A program made the translations under genes and the position numbers. From Priestia koreensis (GTDB lineage Bacteria; Bacillota; Bacilli; Bacillales; Bacillaceae_H), in NCBI RefSeq assembly GCF_001274935.1, contig NZ_LILC01000013.1:186001-250000 (forward strand): a DNA stretch of 64,000 bases, written 5' to 3'. The notes beneath the pieces were generated by a model. The model saw only the letters and a program-made list of their open reading frames with translations. It made no database searches and had not been told where the DNA came from. Each line of letters begins with the position of its first letter. The first letter of the stretch is position 1. Shown here piece after piece: positions 40,997 to 49,942 of this stretch.

Positions 40997-42238
40997 CTAT
41001 AACACCACTTTTGTACTGACGGGGGCTGACATTTTCTGTTTTTTACTTCGCAGTTTTTTATACGCTAAAAATAGGATCGGAATTCCGATAATCGTCACAA
41101 AAGAGAGCGTTCCGAAAATAGCGGCTGGGTGTGTCACACCAAAGTAGTCCAGTAAAAAACCACCTGCCCATGGTCCCATTACGTTCCCAAACTGCGTAAA
41201 GCCCATCGCCCCGAAATACGTGCCTTTAAGCTTAGTTTTTGCAATTTCATCAATTAACACGTCCATCATCGTGAACAGAAGCACCTCGCCAATCGTAAAG
41301 AAAACGACGAGAACAATGATCATGGACAAGTGATGAGCAAACGAAAATCCAAATAAACTTAGCGAAACGAGGATATTTCCACCCATTAGGGACAAAAATG
41401 GGGAGTAATTTTTAGCAAATCGTACGACCGGATACTGAATAATGAGCACAACCACAGCATTTAGAGAAAGCATAATGGAGAAGATCTTCGCTCCGTCTCC
41501 AAAGTCAGGTGACAGGGAATAGAACTGTGAGAGTGTCGCAGAGAAATGAGAATAGCCGAAGGAACATAGCGTGACGCCTGCAAGTGTTAAAAGAAATAGC
41601 TTATCTCTTCTCGTCACGGTGAACGCTTCGCTCATCGAAATACGAGTCGTTTGCTCAGTTCCTTCCTTCGATATTGGATGACGCATAAACGTGATGGCAA
41701 GCGTAACTCCATACACTGCATACACGGCTGCCGCGATAAAAAAGAGGCTGGTACTTTCCGATGCTCCAAGAAGCGCTCCGATTAATGGACCAAATACAAC
41801 CCCTACATTGATCGCTGCATATCTTAAATTAAAGATGAATAGCTTATTTTCCTTTGTTGTAATATCGGATAAAATAGCGCGTGACGTCGGCTCAAAAAGT
41901 GCTCTGCACAGTCCGTTCAGCGCATTCATTATAAAAAAGGCCCAGACGTGCTGACTGAATCCGAATCCAATGAAGACGGCTGTCCACATAAATACCGAAA
42001 GCAGAAGAATTGTCTTTCGCCCAAAACGATCCGACATGTATCCTCCGTAGAAGCTAGCAAAAATCCCAACAAGTGAACTGACGGCGATAATCATGCCGGT
42101 CATTGACGGCGTTACGTGCATAACTTTTGTTAAATAAATAGCTAGAAACGGAATGTTCATCGAAGTGGCCATTCGACCAAATATCGTTCCTATAATGATG
42201 TTCCACCCTAATGGATGAATGTTTTGTAATGTCTTCAT
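40997..42238 (-). CDS. MFS transporter, drug-efflux-like 12-helix type
   Basis: A 413-residue protein with 12 helices. GGYMSDRFGRKTILLLS between helices 2 and 3 is the canonical MFS motif A. FEPTSRAILSDIT and GVVFGPLIGALLG (motif C-like) point to drug:H+ antiport. Similar to YttB/YfmO-like exporters. Start ATG 42238 after GGGGATG. It is transcribed alone; the regulator is not adjacent. Confidence 0.87.
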   Translation of the reverse strand: MKTLQNIHPLGWNIIIGTIFGRMATSMNIPFLAIYLTKVMHVTPSMTGMIIAVSSLVGIFASFYGGYMSDRFGRKTILLLSVFMWTAVFIGFGFSQHVWAFFIMNALNGLCRALFEPTSRAILSDITTKENKLFIFNLRYAAINVGVVFGPLIGALLGASESTSLFFIAAAVYAVYGVTLAITFMRHPISKEGTEQTTRISMSEAFTVTRRDKLFLLTLAGVTLCSFGYSHFSATLSQFYSLSPDFGDGAKIFSIMLSLNAVVVLIIQYPVVRFAKNYSPFLSLMGGNILVSLSLFGFSFAHHLSMIIVLVVFFTIGEVLLFTMMDVLIDEIAKTKLKGTYFGAMGFTQFGNVMGPWAGGFLLDYFGVTHPAAIFGTLSFVTIIGIPILFLAYKKLRSKKQKMSAPVSTKVVL

Positions 42239-42530
42239 TCACATCCCCTTACTTTCTTCACACATTTGCACTTCAAGTATGATGATTATATAATGTCTGC
42301 TTTGTGTCGACGTCCAGACAAAGAATGAATTCCTTCTCCGCCTTTAGACGTAAAAACCTTTCTTATTATAACAGAAATATCTTCCATTTTATGAATTGTT
42401 TTTATTATAAAATGATCTCTAGCTCCTTATTGCCCGAAGTTTTTACATGACGGAATTTCATCACTCTGCTAAAATATGTAATTAGGTACATAGTCACAGT
42501 TTGTCCAACCTAAAGGAGAAGTGATGATGG

Positions 42531-43190
42531 ATGACGAAGAATACATTATTGCAGGAGTTGTGGCTTGAATATGTTGCTGCATTAGATAAGCAGTTTCCTG
42601 GATACTCAACTTACTTGAATAGTCCTGCTACAAAGCTTGATATTCAGCAAACAGAAGAAAAAATGGGCATTACCCTACCTGATGAACTCGTTCAGCTCTA
42701 TTTATTACATAACGGAGATAGTAATCATTTAATGGGATCATTTCTTGGTTTACCGTTTTTGACGCTGGAAGAGATGCATAGTCATTGGAACAACTGGAAA
42801 GAGCTACTAGAGAATGAATCTGAGGCTGATATGGAGCAGCTAAGTGCGTTTTCTACTTCCATTCCAAAACACCAAATTAAAGCAACCTACGCCAACCGAA
42901 AGTGGATTCCACTCTCCTATGATTATAGTGGCAATCACATTGGCATTGATTTAGATCCTGATGTGAACGGCGTAATCGGGCAAGTCATCAATTTTGGGCG
43001 TGATGAAGATGAGAAGTATGTTCTTGCGGCAAGCTTACATGACTTTTTGACACTTATGATACAATTAGTGAAAGGTCTGTCCTTTACAATTAAAATGGAC
43101 GAGCAGTATGATCAGGTGGTTTTTATGTGGCAGGATGATATTCATCCCATTGACGGCTTAAAAACCATCCGAAAAAAAACCATTCACTAA
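42531..43190 (+). CDS. SMI1/KNR4 (SUKH-1) family protein
   Basis: A 219-residue protein. TEEKMGITLPDELVQLYLLHNGDS (about 42-66), FLGLPFLTLEEMHSHWNNWKEL (about 72-94), WIPLSYDYSGNHIGIDLDPDVNG (about 126-148) and the final ASLHDFLTLM are the SUKH-1 domain. SUKH proteins often serve as immunity proteins to secreted toxins; here no toxin gene is adjacent. Start ATG about 12 bases after AAAGGAG. Followed within 31 bases by the LOG-family gene, so probably one operon. Confidence 0.87.
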   Translation: MTKNTLLQELWLEYVAALDKQFPGYSTYLNSPATKLDIQQTEEKMGITLPDELVQLYLLHNGDSNHLMGSFLGLPFLTLEEMHSHWNNWKELLENESEADMEQLSAFSTSIPKHQIKATYANRKWIPLSYDYSGNHIGIDLDPDVNGVIGQVINFGRDEDEKYVLAASLHDFLTLMIQLVKGLSFTIKMDEQYDQVVFMWQDDIHPIDGLKTIRKKTIH

Positions 43191-43221
43191 TAACCTTTTT
43201 TAAAAGGAGAGATGGAAAAGA

Positions 43222-43809
43222 ATGAAATCTATTTGTGTATTCGCAGGCTCTAGCTATGGGGCACGTCCTTCTTATCGAGAGACAGCGCGTCAACTTGGAG
43301 AGTACATGGGGACTCACGGCTATCGTCTTGTTTACGGTGGGTCGAAAACCGGATTAATGGGTGAGGTCGCAAATGCAGCGCTTGCTCATGGCGGCGAGGT
43401 TGTTGGCATCATGCCAAGCGGATTAGCAAAGGGAGAAATTGTTCATACTGCGTTAACGGAATATATTGAAGTCGATAGTATGCATGAACGAAAAGCCATG
43501 ATGCACAGCCTAGCAGACGGATACATTGCGTTGCCAGGTGGATTTGGAACATTCGAGGAGCTTTTTGAAGCTCTTTGCTGGTCCCAAATTGGCATCCATC
43601 AGCACCCCATCGGATTACTGAACGTAGATGGGTATTACGATCTTCTTATAAAAATGGTCGAGCATAGCATGAAGGAAGGATTCGCTCCTCCTACAAACAT
43701 GAGCTTAATGAGTATATCTGCTACTCCTCATGAGCTTATTCATTCCATGTCGGATTACTTGCCCCCAAATGGTCAATTAAAATGGCAACCAAAAAACAAC
43801 CAGCGATAA
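43222..43809 (+). CDS. LOG-family protein (TIGR00730, YvdD-like)
   Basis: A 195-residue Rossmann-fold protein. ICVFAGSSYGARPSYRE (about 4-20), LVYGGSKTGLMGEVANAAL, and ALPGGFGTFEELFEALCWSQIGIH (about 111-134, PGGxGTxxE signature). The family hydrolyses nucleoside 5'-monophosphates such as cytokinin ribotides or AMP. Start after AAAAGGAGAG. Second gene of an operon with the SUKH protein. Confidence 0.92.
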   Translation: MKSICVFAGSSYGARPSYRETARQLGEYMGTHGYRLVYGGSKTGLMGEVANAALAHGGEVVGIMPSGLAKGEIVHTALTEYIEVDSMHERKAMMHSLADGYIALPGGFGTFEELFEALCWSQIGIHQHPIGLLNVDGYYDLLIKMVEHSMKEGFAPPTNMSLMSISATPHELIHSMSDYLPPNGQLKWQPKNNQR

Positions 43810-43835
43810 GCTTCCGTCGCTGGTTGTTCTCTTAT
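43795..43835. terminator. Bidirectional terminator
   Basis: AACAACCAGCGA/TCGCTGGTTGTT hairpin between converging genes. Confidence 0.88.
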
Positions 43836-44275
43836 TGATGGCTTTTATCTAAAAATTCGTTTTGTCCGTTAATCATCCAATACTGATTTTGCTTTGGTAC
43901 ATCATCAATAAAGTCTTTGTATTCACCTATCCAGCCCTTTGGTACGTTTTTCTCAAAAGTAGAAGATTCCAAAACCAATGACTGAAGCGTTTTATGATCA
44001 AGGTCAATGCGCAGTGCTGGAACAAGGTCAAGAATGCTTTCGTAATTCTTCTCATGTAGCAGGTCAGCTAGTTCTTCAGTTTGCACATAGAAGGGCTTCA
44101 TTTTTTCAAGAAACGACCCCTCTCCTCGCTGTCCAATGCATTCAACACTGTATTCTTCCCCATGTTGTTCTGAAGTAACGATCCACATGTCCTTGCCTGT
44201 CACGTACCAGCACCATATCCCGTCCTTAACAATTCCGATAATTAATGTTTGGTCATACTTTGGCTTATATTGCAC
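43832..44275 (-). CDS. Hypothetical 147-residue protein
   Basis: An unrecognised soluble protein. The N-terminal half is beta-rich (TLIIGIVKDGIWCWYVTGKDMWIVTSEQ), the C-terminal half acidic with SILDLVPALRIDLDHK. No signal peptide. Start ATG 44275 after AAAAGGTCGGGTGG. Monocistronic between two converging or diverging genes. Confidence 0.6.
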   Translation of the reverse strand: MQYKPKYDQTLIIGIVKDGIWCWYVTGKDMWIVTSEQHGEEYSVECIGQRGEGSFLEKMKPFYVQTEELADLLHEKNYESILDLVPALRIDLDHKTLQSLVLESSTFEKNVPKGWIGEYKDFIDDVPKQNQYWMINGQNEFLDKSHQ

Positions 44276-44432
44276 ACAACCACCCGACCTTTTTAAAAGT
44301 AAATGCTTCTGTAATTAGTGTTATTCACCGATTTGGAACATGCTAAACATTTATTCTTCCTTCGCGCCATATGTTTTCTTTTTTTGTTTTACGGATATAG
44401 TACATAAAACATATTTTATGGGAGGAAATGAC

Positions 44433-45218
44433 ATGGAAAAACGATTAGCGAACAAAATTGCCGTAGTGACAGGAGGTGCATCTGGCATTGGACGTGCCTC
44501 TGCGCTCCGACTAGCTGCTGAAGGCGCGACGGTAGCCATTGTTGATTTGAAGGAATCAGATGCGTTACCCGTCCAACAAGAAATTCAACAGGCAGGCGGC
44601 GAATGTCTTGTTGTCGAAGCAGATGTTTCAAATCCAGAAAGCATGGAGAAAGCAATTTCCTCCATTTCTGAGAAGTTTGGAGCCATTCATATTGTTTTAT
44701 CGAACGCAGGGATTAACGGCGCCTTCTCTCCCATTGAAGAGCTCTCTGCGGACGAATGGGATCAAACCATTCAGACAAACCTTCGCGGAACGTTTTTAAC
44801 CGTTAAAAATTGCTTGCCACACATGAAGAAACACGGTGGAAGTATCATCATCACAAGCTCTATTAATGGAAACCGCACATTTTCTAACTTCGGAATGGCT
44901 GCATACAGCACATCAAAAGCAGGTCAAATGGCGTTTGGAAAAATGGCGGCGCTTGAGCTTGCTCAATATAAAATTCGCGTCAATATTATTTGTCCCGGCG
45001 CAATCGAAACAAACATCGAAGAAAATACGTTCCGAAATGAAGAGAAGCTAGAGGAGATCCAAATCCCTGTGGAGTACCCAGAAGGAAATCAACCGCTTAA
45101 ACACAAATCAGCCGAACCTGAGCAAGTGGCACATCTCGTCTACTTTTTAGCTTCTGAGGAATCCAATCATATTACAGGAAGTGAAATGTACATAGACGGC
45201 GCAGAGTCCCTTCTCTAA
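44433..45218 (+). CDS. Classical short-chain dehydrogenase/reductase
   Basis: A 261-residue SDR. The cofactor motif is TGGASGIGRAS (about 12-22), then VDLKES selecting NAD(H) over NADP(H), NAGI (about 89-92), catalytic Ser in ITSSINGN (about 143), and YSTSK (about 156-160). Substrate unknown. ATG 44433 follows TGGGAGGAA; the upstream frame to 44340 lacks a site. Monocistronic. Confidence 0.9.
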   Translation: MEKRLANKIAVVTGGASGIGRASALRLAAEGATVAIVDLKESDALPVQQEIQQAGGECLVVEADVSNPESMEKAISSISEKFGAIHIVLSNAGINGAFSPIEELSADEWDQTIQTNLRGTFLTVKNCLPHMKKHGGSIIITSSINGNRTFSNFGMAAYSTSKAGQMAFGKMAALELAQYKIRVNIICPGAIETNIEENTFRNEEKLEEIQIPVEYPEGNQPLKHKSAEPEQVAHLVYFLASEESNHITGSEMYIDGAESLL

Positions 45219-45284
45219 AGGCGTTAGCTTGCAATACCCCTTCTTTTCTGTTATCTTGAATAAGGTTCATTCAGTTGACGAAAT

Positions 45285-45322
45285 AGCCTCCCACACGTAT
45301 GGGGGGCTCTACTTTTTTACCT
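45285..45322 (+). terminator. Intrinsic terminator
   Basis: AGCCTCCC/GGGGGGCT hairpin, TTTTTTAC tail, between the SDR and rluF. Confidence 0.78.
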
Positions 45323-45351
45323 ACATATTGACAATAAAGGTGTGAGTTACA

Positions 45352-46062
45352 TTGCGAATTAATAAATTTATTAGTGAATCTGGCGTTACATCAAGACGAG
45401 GTGCAGATAAGTGGATTCTCGCTGGTAAAGTAACAATCAACGGACAGACAGCCGAATTGGGCAGTCAGGTGGAGCCAGGTGACGATGTCCGCGTAGATGG
45501 GAAACCAATTTCGGTTGAACAGCAGAACGTCTACATTGCGTTAAATAAACCTGTCGGAATTACGAGCACTACGGAACGTCACATCAAAGGAAACATCGTT
45601 GATTTTGTGAATCATCCCCTTCGAATCTTTCATATCGGACGCTTGGATAAAGATTCTGATGGCCTCATTCTTCTCACAAATGATGGCGACATCGTAAATG
45701 AAATTTTACGAGCCGAAAATAAGCATGAAAAAGAATACATTGTAACGGTAGACCACCCTATTACTTCTTCTTTTATCAAGAAAATGTCCGAAGGTGTGGA
45801 AATTTTAGATACCAAAACCCTTCCTTGTAAAGTTGAGCAGCTATCACGTGATACGTTCAAAATTATTCTGACACAGGGACTAAATCGTCAAATTCGCCGC
45901 ATGTGTTCAGCGCTTGGCTACGGTGTTCGTCGCCTTCAGCGTACGCGAATCATGAACATCCATTTAAAAGGACTCAAAATTGGTCAGTGGCGTGACTTGA
46001 CACCTGATGAGCTTAAGCAGTTATTTAACGATTTAAACTACACGCCGAAAAATCAGGCATAA
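45352..46062 (+). CDS. rluF: 23S rRNA pseudouridine synthase RluF
   Basis: A 236-residue RsuA/RluB-family enzyme. The N-terminal S4 RNA-binding domain (1-60: [32 protein letters not shown]) is followed by the synthase domain with [13 protein letters not shown] (about 65-77) and catalytic Asp in [17 protein letters not shown] (about 99-115). [22 protein letters not shown] is the C-terminal motif. RluF modifies U2604 of 23S rRNA. Start TTG eight bases after AAAGGTG. Confidence 0.92.
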   Translation: MRINKFISESGVTSRRGADKWILAGKVTINGQTAELGSQVEPGDDVRVDGKPISVEQQNVYIALNKPVGITSTTERHIKGNIVDFVNHPLRIFHIGRLDKDSDGLILLTNDGDIVNEILRAENKHEKEYIVTVDHPITSSFIKKMSEGVEILDTKTLPCKVEQLSRDTFKIILTQGLNRQIRRMCSALGYGVRRLQRTRIMNIHLKGLKIGQWRDLTPDELKQLFNDLNYTPKNQA

Positions 46063-46094
46063 AAAAGAGCGATCAGCACTGATCGCTCTTTTTA
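46061..46094. terminator. Bidirectional terminator
   Basis: AAAAGAGCGATCAG/CTGATCGCTCTTTTT hairpin between rluF and the HlyD-like gene. Confidence 0.9.
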
Positions 46095-46098
46095 CGTA

Positions 46099-46731
46099 TT
46101 ATAAAGAAATTTTCACTGAAGCATTCATACCTGGTTTGATTTTGTCTGAAGGATTTTTAATTGAAATTTTCACTGCAACTTTTTGCGTTACTTTTGTGTA
46201 GTTACCGCTCGTGCTTTGGCTTGGCATCATAGATAACGCACTGTTTGTTGCGTAACCGATTTTTTCAACTCTTCCCTCATACGTTGTACCAGAATCTCCG
46301 TCAACGACTACGTCTACTTTGTCGCCTTCATCGATATCTTTTAAATCTGTTTCTTCGATGTTTGCTGTAATGTACATGCTTTTAAGATCTGCTACTTGAG
46401 CTAGAACTTGACCTTGTTGTACAAGTTGATTTGCATGTGTGTTGCTTTGAATAACTGTTCCTTCGTTTGTAGCTGTTACAGAACCGCTTTGTTCACCTGC
46501 AATTTTACCTACAACACTGTCTTTTGATACTTCGTCGCCTTCTTTAATATTCCACTCTGTTAGCTTTCCGTTTGCCGGTGCTACAACTTGTGTCATATCA
46601 GCCTGTACTTTTGCTTCATCTGTTTTTACGTAGTTTTGACTTTGGTAGTAGTAGTAAGCTCCACCAATGATAAGAGCTAGTACCACAATGATTCCGATGA
46701 AGTTCGTTAAAATTAAACGTCCTCTACTCAT
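46099..46731 (-). CDS. HlyD/EmrA-type membrane fusion protein
   Basis: A 210-residue short adaptor: one N-terminal helix (about 8-28), then VKTDEAKVQADMTQVVAPANGKL and a biotinyl-lipoyl half (WNIKEGDEVSKDSVVGKI, SVTATNEGTVIQSN), then beta-barrel segments and KPGMNASVKISL. Shorter than Gram-negative EmrA because no hairpin reaches an outer membrane. It is 15 bases downstream of the EmrB-like transporter and works with it. Confidence 0.9.
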   Translation of the reverse strand: MSRGRLILTNFIGIIVVLALIIGGAYYYYQSQNYVKTDEAKVQADMTQVVAPANGKLTEWNIKEGDEVSKDSVVGKIAGEQSGSVTATNEGTVIQSNTHANQLVQQGQVLAQVADLKSMYITANIEETDLKDIDEGDKVDVVVDGDSGTTYEGRVEKIGYATNSALSMMPSQSTSGNYTKVTQKVAVKISIKNPSDKIKPGMNASVKISL

Positions 46732-46746
46732 ATTTCATTCTCCTTT

Positions 46747-48378
46747 TTATTGTTCGTTTTTAGGTGATGGAAGAAGAGCTTGTTTTTCTTTTTTCGGCTT
46801 TTCTTCTTTAGATCGTAATCCTAAACCTTTACCAGTAACAGCTTTACCAATTGAAGCGATTAACATAATAACTCCTAACACGATAATCCACACGAATGTA
46901 TTATGATAAGCCTCTAAAATAGCTGCTTTTTTCGCATTTACGACGACTGAAAACATAGCATTTGTTTTTGCATCGGCCAGCGATTGACCTTGTGCCATTA
47001 AATATTGAATCATTTTTGTTAACTCATTTGTCACTTCAGGATCTCCATTTATCACATGATTACGAATGTCCTCGTAGTGAACCACATTACGTGTTGTGAT
47101 GAACCATGCAACAACCGGTGTAATAAGTGCACCTAGGAAGTTACGTACGGAATGGAGAGAAACGGATCGGTCTGATGCATAATGAAGATCGCCTGCAAGG
47201 GCTGTCCCAAGTGCACCTGATACCAGCGCCATACTAATACCAATTCCTAAAAAGGCAATTTGTGCATATAGAGTTGTAATGCTCGTTGAGAACCCAACGT
47301 GAATCCAATCAATACCAAGCACAATAATAATAATAGAACCAATAATTCCAAGCGTTCCTGCTCCAACAACATCATATAAAAATGTACAAATGAGAGCAGA
47401 TACGACAATTCCAATAAAGAACCATAGATAAAAAATGCTGAGGTTTCTAAATGGAATATCTAAAATATTGCGTAGAATCCCGTTAATACCTGCAATTGCT
47501 ACGACTAGCAGTAAATGCCCTACAATAGCCATTGTGGCTCCCGACATCGCTTTCCATGACCATAGGGAATGCAGAGGAACCAATGGATTTGATACGCGTG
47601 AATCTACGTTAATAAATAAGCCCAATAAGATCACGTCGATAACAAGAAATGGCCAAACATATAGGGAATCAAACCCTTTTTGTTGCAGATTTAACAGTGG
47701 TGAAATTGTAACAAGCGTAATGACTGTAAGTAAAAACACACCTGTCTTATCAATTGGACGTGTATCTAATTCTTTCTCAGTTGGTTTAGGTAGCACAATG
47801 AGGCCAACAACTAGACAAATGACCGCTGTTATAATGTTTAATGAGAATAACCAGCGCCAAGCGTCAACGCTCAATGATAAAGCTCCAAAAAATGCACCAA
47901 CCGCTGATGAACCGAATAAGCCACTGATAACAAAGAATAAGAAAAAGTTTCGAATGTGTCCTGGGAAGGAGATTAACGTGGCTGGAATAATGGTTAGAAA
48001 TAGCATACCAGCAGTCAACCCTTGAATACTTCGTCCTGCAATTAGCAATCCAATATCGGCTGAAAACGTATTTAAAATTGATCCGACTAGAAAGGCGAAG
48101 ATCAAAACTAAATATGTAGGACGCAATCCGTATCTTCTAGACAACACTCGTCCTAATGGCACACCTAGCGCGAAAGCCAAATTTGATAGAATGGACGGAT
48201 ATAATATTATATTTCCATTTAAATTCAGTCCGCCTTGAACCACAATTTGGTTCACCGAATAAGCCAAATTTGTGAAATACTGAGGTCCAACGGCGAGAAT
48301 CGTTAACATCGTAATGACCAAGTATTTCGGAATGCTGAACTTTTTTCTTTCAGCTGGTGCGGTCTGAGTTTGACTCAT
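46747..48378 (-). CDS. EmrB/QacA-type 14-helix MFS drug transporter
   Basis: A 543-residue DHA2-family exporter with 14 predicted helices. FALGVPLGRVLSRRYGLRPTYLVL (motif A-like), GRSIQGLTAGMLFLTIIPATL and a central hydrophilic loop. The acidic and basic residues of motif A differ somewhat from classical QacA (LGRVLSRRYG). Operon order with the downstream fusion protein; the MarR gene is upstream in the same direction and a perfect palindrome overlaps the promoter. Confidence 0.9.
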   Translation of the reverse strand: MSQTQTAPAERKKFSIPKYLVITMLTILAVGPQYFTNLAYSVNQIVVQGGLNLNGNIILYPSILSNLAFALGVPLGRVLSRRYGLRPTYLVLIFAFLVGSILNTFSADIGLLIAGRSIQGLTAGMLFLTIIPATLISFPGHIRNFFLFFVISGLFGSSAVGAFFGALSLSVDAWRWLFSLNIITAVICLVVGLIVLPKPTEKELDTRPIDKTGVFLLTVITLVTISPLLNLQQKGFDSLYVWPFLVIDVILLGLFINVDSRVSNPLVPLHSLWSWKAMSGATMAIVGHLLLVVAIAGINGILRNILDIPFRNLSIFYLWFFIGIVVSALICTFLYDVVGAGTLGIIGSIIIIVLGIDWIHVGFSTSITTLYAQIAFLGIGISMALVSGALGTALAGDLHYASDRSVSLHSVRNFLGALITPVVAWFITTRNVVHYEDIRNHVINGDPEVTNELTKMIQYLMAQGQSLADAKTNAMFSVVVNAKKAAILEAYHNTFVWIIVLGVIMLIASIGKAVTGKGLGLRSKEEKPKKEKQALLPSPKNEQ

Positions 48379-48567
48379 ACAAGCTCCTCCTTTTTAGTTT
48401 TTAATATTTGCGTTTGGACACGATATTATATAAGTGAAATTATTCACAAACATGTCCATCAATGGTAAAAGGTCTTAAGTTTATATGTTACTTAATACTA
48501 CTTCAGCTTTCAATTCGGTTTTAGAAAATCTGTCATGTATCCTTTCTCAGCTAAACTTCCATTGCAT

Positions 48568-48586
48568 AAGTTGTATTATACAACTT
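48568..48586 (-). promoter_or_regulatory. MarR-type operator overlapping a minus-10 box
   Basis: Perfect 19-bp palindrome AAGTTGTAT-A-ATACAACTT. On the minus strand it contains TATAAT. A further CAAGTT half-site lies at 48595-48600. Located about 190 bases upstream of the EmrB-like start. Confidence 0.7.
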
Positions 48587-48654
48587 GCGATCAACAAGTT
48601 AAAGAGATTAGCTTCACTTTTACAGAGAAAATTTATGACAAATTTATGACATCA

Positions 48655-48692
48655 TAAAAAGAGACCAGCATCACCACACACTCGTCTCTTCC
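48655..48692 (-). terminator. Terminator of the marR gene
   Basis: AAGAGAC/GTCTCTTTTT hairpin on the minus strand between marR and the pump operon promoter. Confidence 0.8.
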
Positions 48693-48696
48693 TTCT

Positions 48697-49125
48697 CTAT
48701 CTGCCCCATCGCTTAAAATCATGGTTCAATCGTTTTAAATTGGTTTCTAATGTCTTTAATTCTTCCTCAGTCCATTCACCAAGCACTTCAGCATAAGCAT
48801 TCTGTCTCGCTTTTTGCACAAGTGTTAAAATATGCTTTCCTTCTGACGTAATTTCTAATAGGCTTACTCGGCCGTTTTTCGGGTCCGGATAGCGCGAAAT
48901 CAGTTTTTTACTTTCTAGCGTTGCCACTTGCCTACTAGCGGTTGAAAGGTTAAGCATTAATTGCTCAGCAATTTCATTAATTGCGAGCGGACTTTTTTGC
49001 TCTAATTGACTTAGAAGTAAATATTCTGACCGGTCAAGCGTACCTAGCTTTGGGCTGTAGGCCGTTGTGAGCCTTACAAGAAGTGCAATTTCATGCTCAA
49101 TAATTCCGAGTGATTCAAGATCCAT
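48697..49125 (-). CDS. MarR-family transcriptional regulator
   Basis: A 142-residue winged helix protein: LTTAYSPKLGTLDRSEYLLLSQLEQKSPLAINEIAEQLMLNLSTASRQVATLESKKLISRYPDPKNGRVSLLEITSEGKHIL. It lies upstream of the EmrB/HlyD pump on the same strand but is separated by its own terminator. The 19-bp palindrome at the pump promoter is its likely binding site. Ligand unknown, probably a phenolic or drug. Confidence 0.9.
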   Translation of the reverse strand: MDLESLGIIEHEIALLVRLTTAYSPKLGTLDRSEYLLLSQLEQKSPLAINEIAEQLMLNLSTASRQVATLESKKLISRYPDPKNGRVSLLEITSEGKHILTLVQKARQNAYAEVLGEWTEEELKTLETNLKRLNHDFKRWGR

Positions 49126-49278
49126 TGGTCATTCCCCCCGTAAACCACATTTTCACATTGCTTCTTATGTATTTTTCAAGCCTATTTGCATTTCTTTACC
49201 ATTATAACGCGTTTTTTTCATTAAACAAACTGTACGAAAAGAAGAAGATTCATACAAGGTTGGGAAATATTTTCAACA

Positions 49279-49310
49279 AACAAAAGACCCCTCTTCTAAG
49301 GGGTCTTCAC
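49279..49310 (-). terminator. Terminator of the 105-residue secreted protein gene
   Basis: AAGACCCC/GGGGTCTTTTG hairpin after the stop. Confidence 0.85.
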
Positions 49311-49317
49311 TTTATAA

Positions 49318-49635
49318 TTATTCTTCCGGGTATTTAATGCCTAGCTTCTTCATGGCAGCTGCGTCTGATCCCGTTTTTGTATAGCTATCATCAATCATTT
49401 TTTTTATTTTCGGTGGTGCCGCTTCATAAAGATCAGCAATGTCCGTCACTGGTTGCTTTGACTGCTGATATTGTTTTAGAAGTTTATAGTATGTACCATA
49501 TTCCTTCTCACTACTAGATTGTACGGCTTGTACTTTGGGTTGAGCTGTATCTGATGCGTGAATTGGAGCTAACGTACTAGCAGTTGAGAAACCTAAAAGT
49601 AAAAAAGTTCCTAGGGCAAGTGTCGTTTTTTTCAT
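49318..49635 (-). CDS. Small secreted protein, 105 residues
   Basis: A signal peptide (1-27, ending PIHAS) is followed by a Gln/Ser-rich helical domain (YYKLLKQYQQSKQPVTDIADLYEAAPPKIKKMI) and an end KKLGIKYPEE. It is presumably exported to the medium or wall. No catalytic motif. Start ATG after AGGAGAGG. Family not recognised. Confidence 0.7.
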   Translation of the reverse strand: MKKTTLALGTFLLLGFSTASTLAPIHASDTAQPKVQAVQSSSEKEYGTYYKLLKQYQQSKQPVTDIADLYEAAPPKIKKMIDDSYTKTGSDAAAMKKLGIKYPEE

Positions 49636-49942
49636 TTATATTCCTCTCCTTTACCAGTTTCATTCGTCTTTTATTTGTTAAGTCCTGCAAAATTTTTCAA
49701 TGAATCGTTGTTGTTTTTTTCTTATACTTCATGTTTACCCGTCTTTTATTTCTTTAATCTTTATTTTTGCATTTTTTTAAATATGATGATTGTGTTTGGG
49801 AGAAACGGTACAAATGACGGGATCAACAAACAGAAAACGAACGAGGGCTTTTAGCATTTTATGCAACCCTGTACTATATAGACGCAAAAAAACTCCGCAA
49901 AGTTTCAACACCTGCGAAGTTTTTTTAAAAATATCTTCTTTA
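49636..49942. other. Gene-free spacer between secreted protein and ABC operon
   Basis: About 300 AT-rich bases. A terminator hairpin (49884-49928) closes the ABC operon. A basic frame from 49814 (MTGSTNRKRTR) lacks a good ribosome binding site and runs into the terminator, so it is not called. Confidence 0.5.
49884..49928 (-). terminator. Terminator of the ABC-2 operon
   Basis: AAAAACTTCGCA/GCGGAGTTTTTTT hairpin on the minus strand. Confidence 0.85.

Noticed and set aside
42300..42323. CTTTGT-12-ACAAAG inverted repeat, also present at 37170-37193
   Set aside because: Six-base arms with the same spacing at two loci can occur by chance; no further shared bases.
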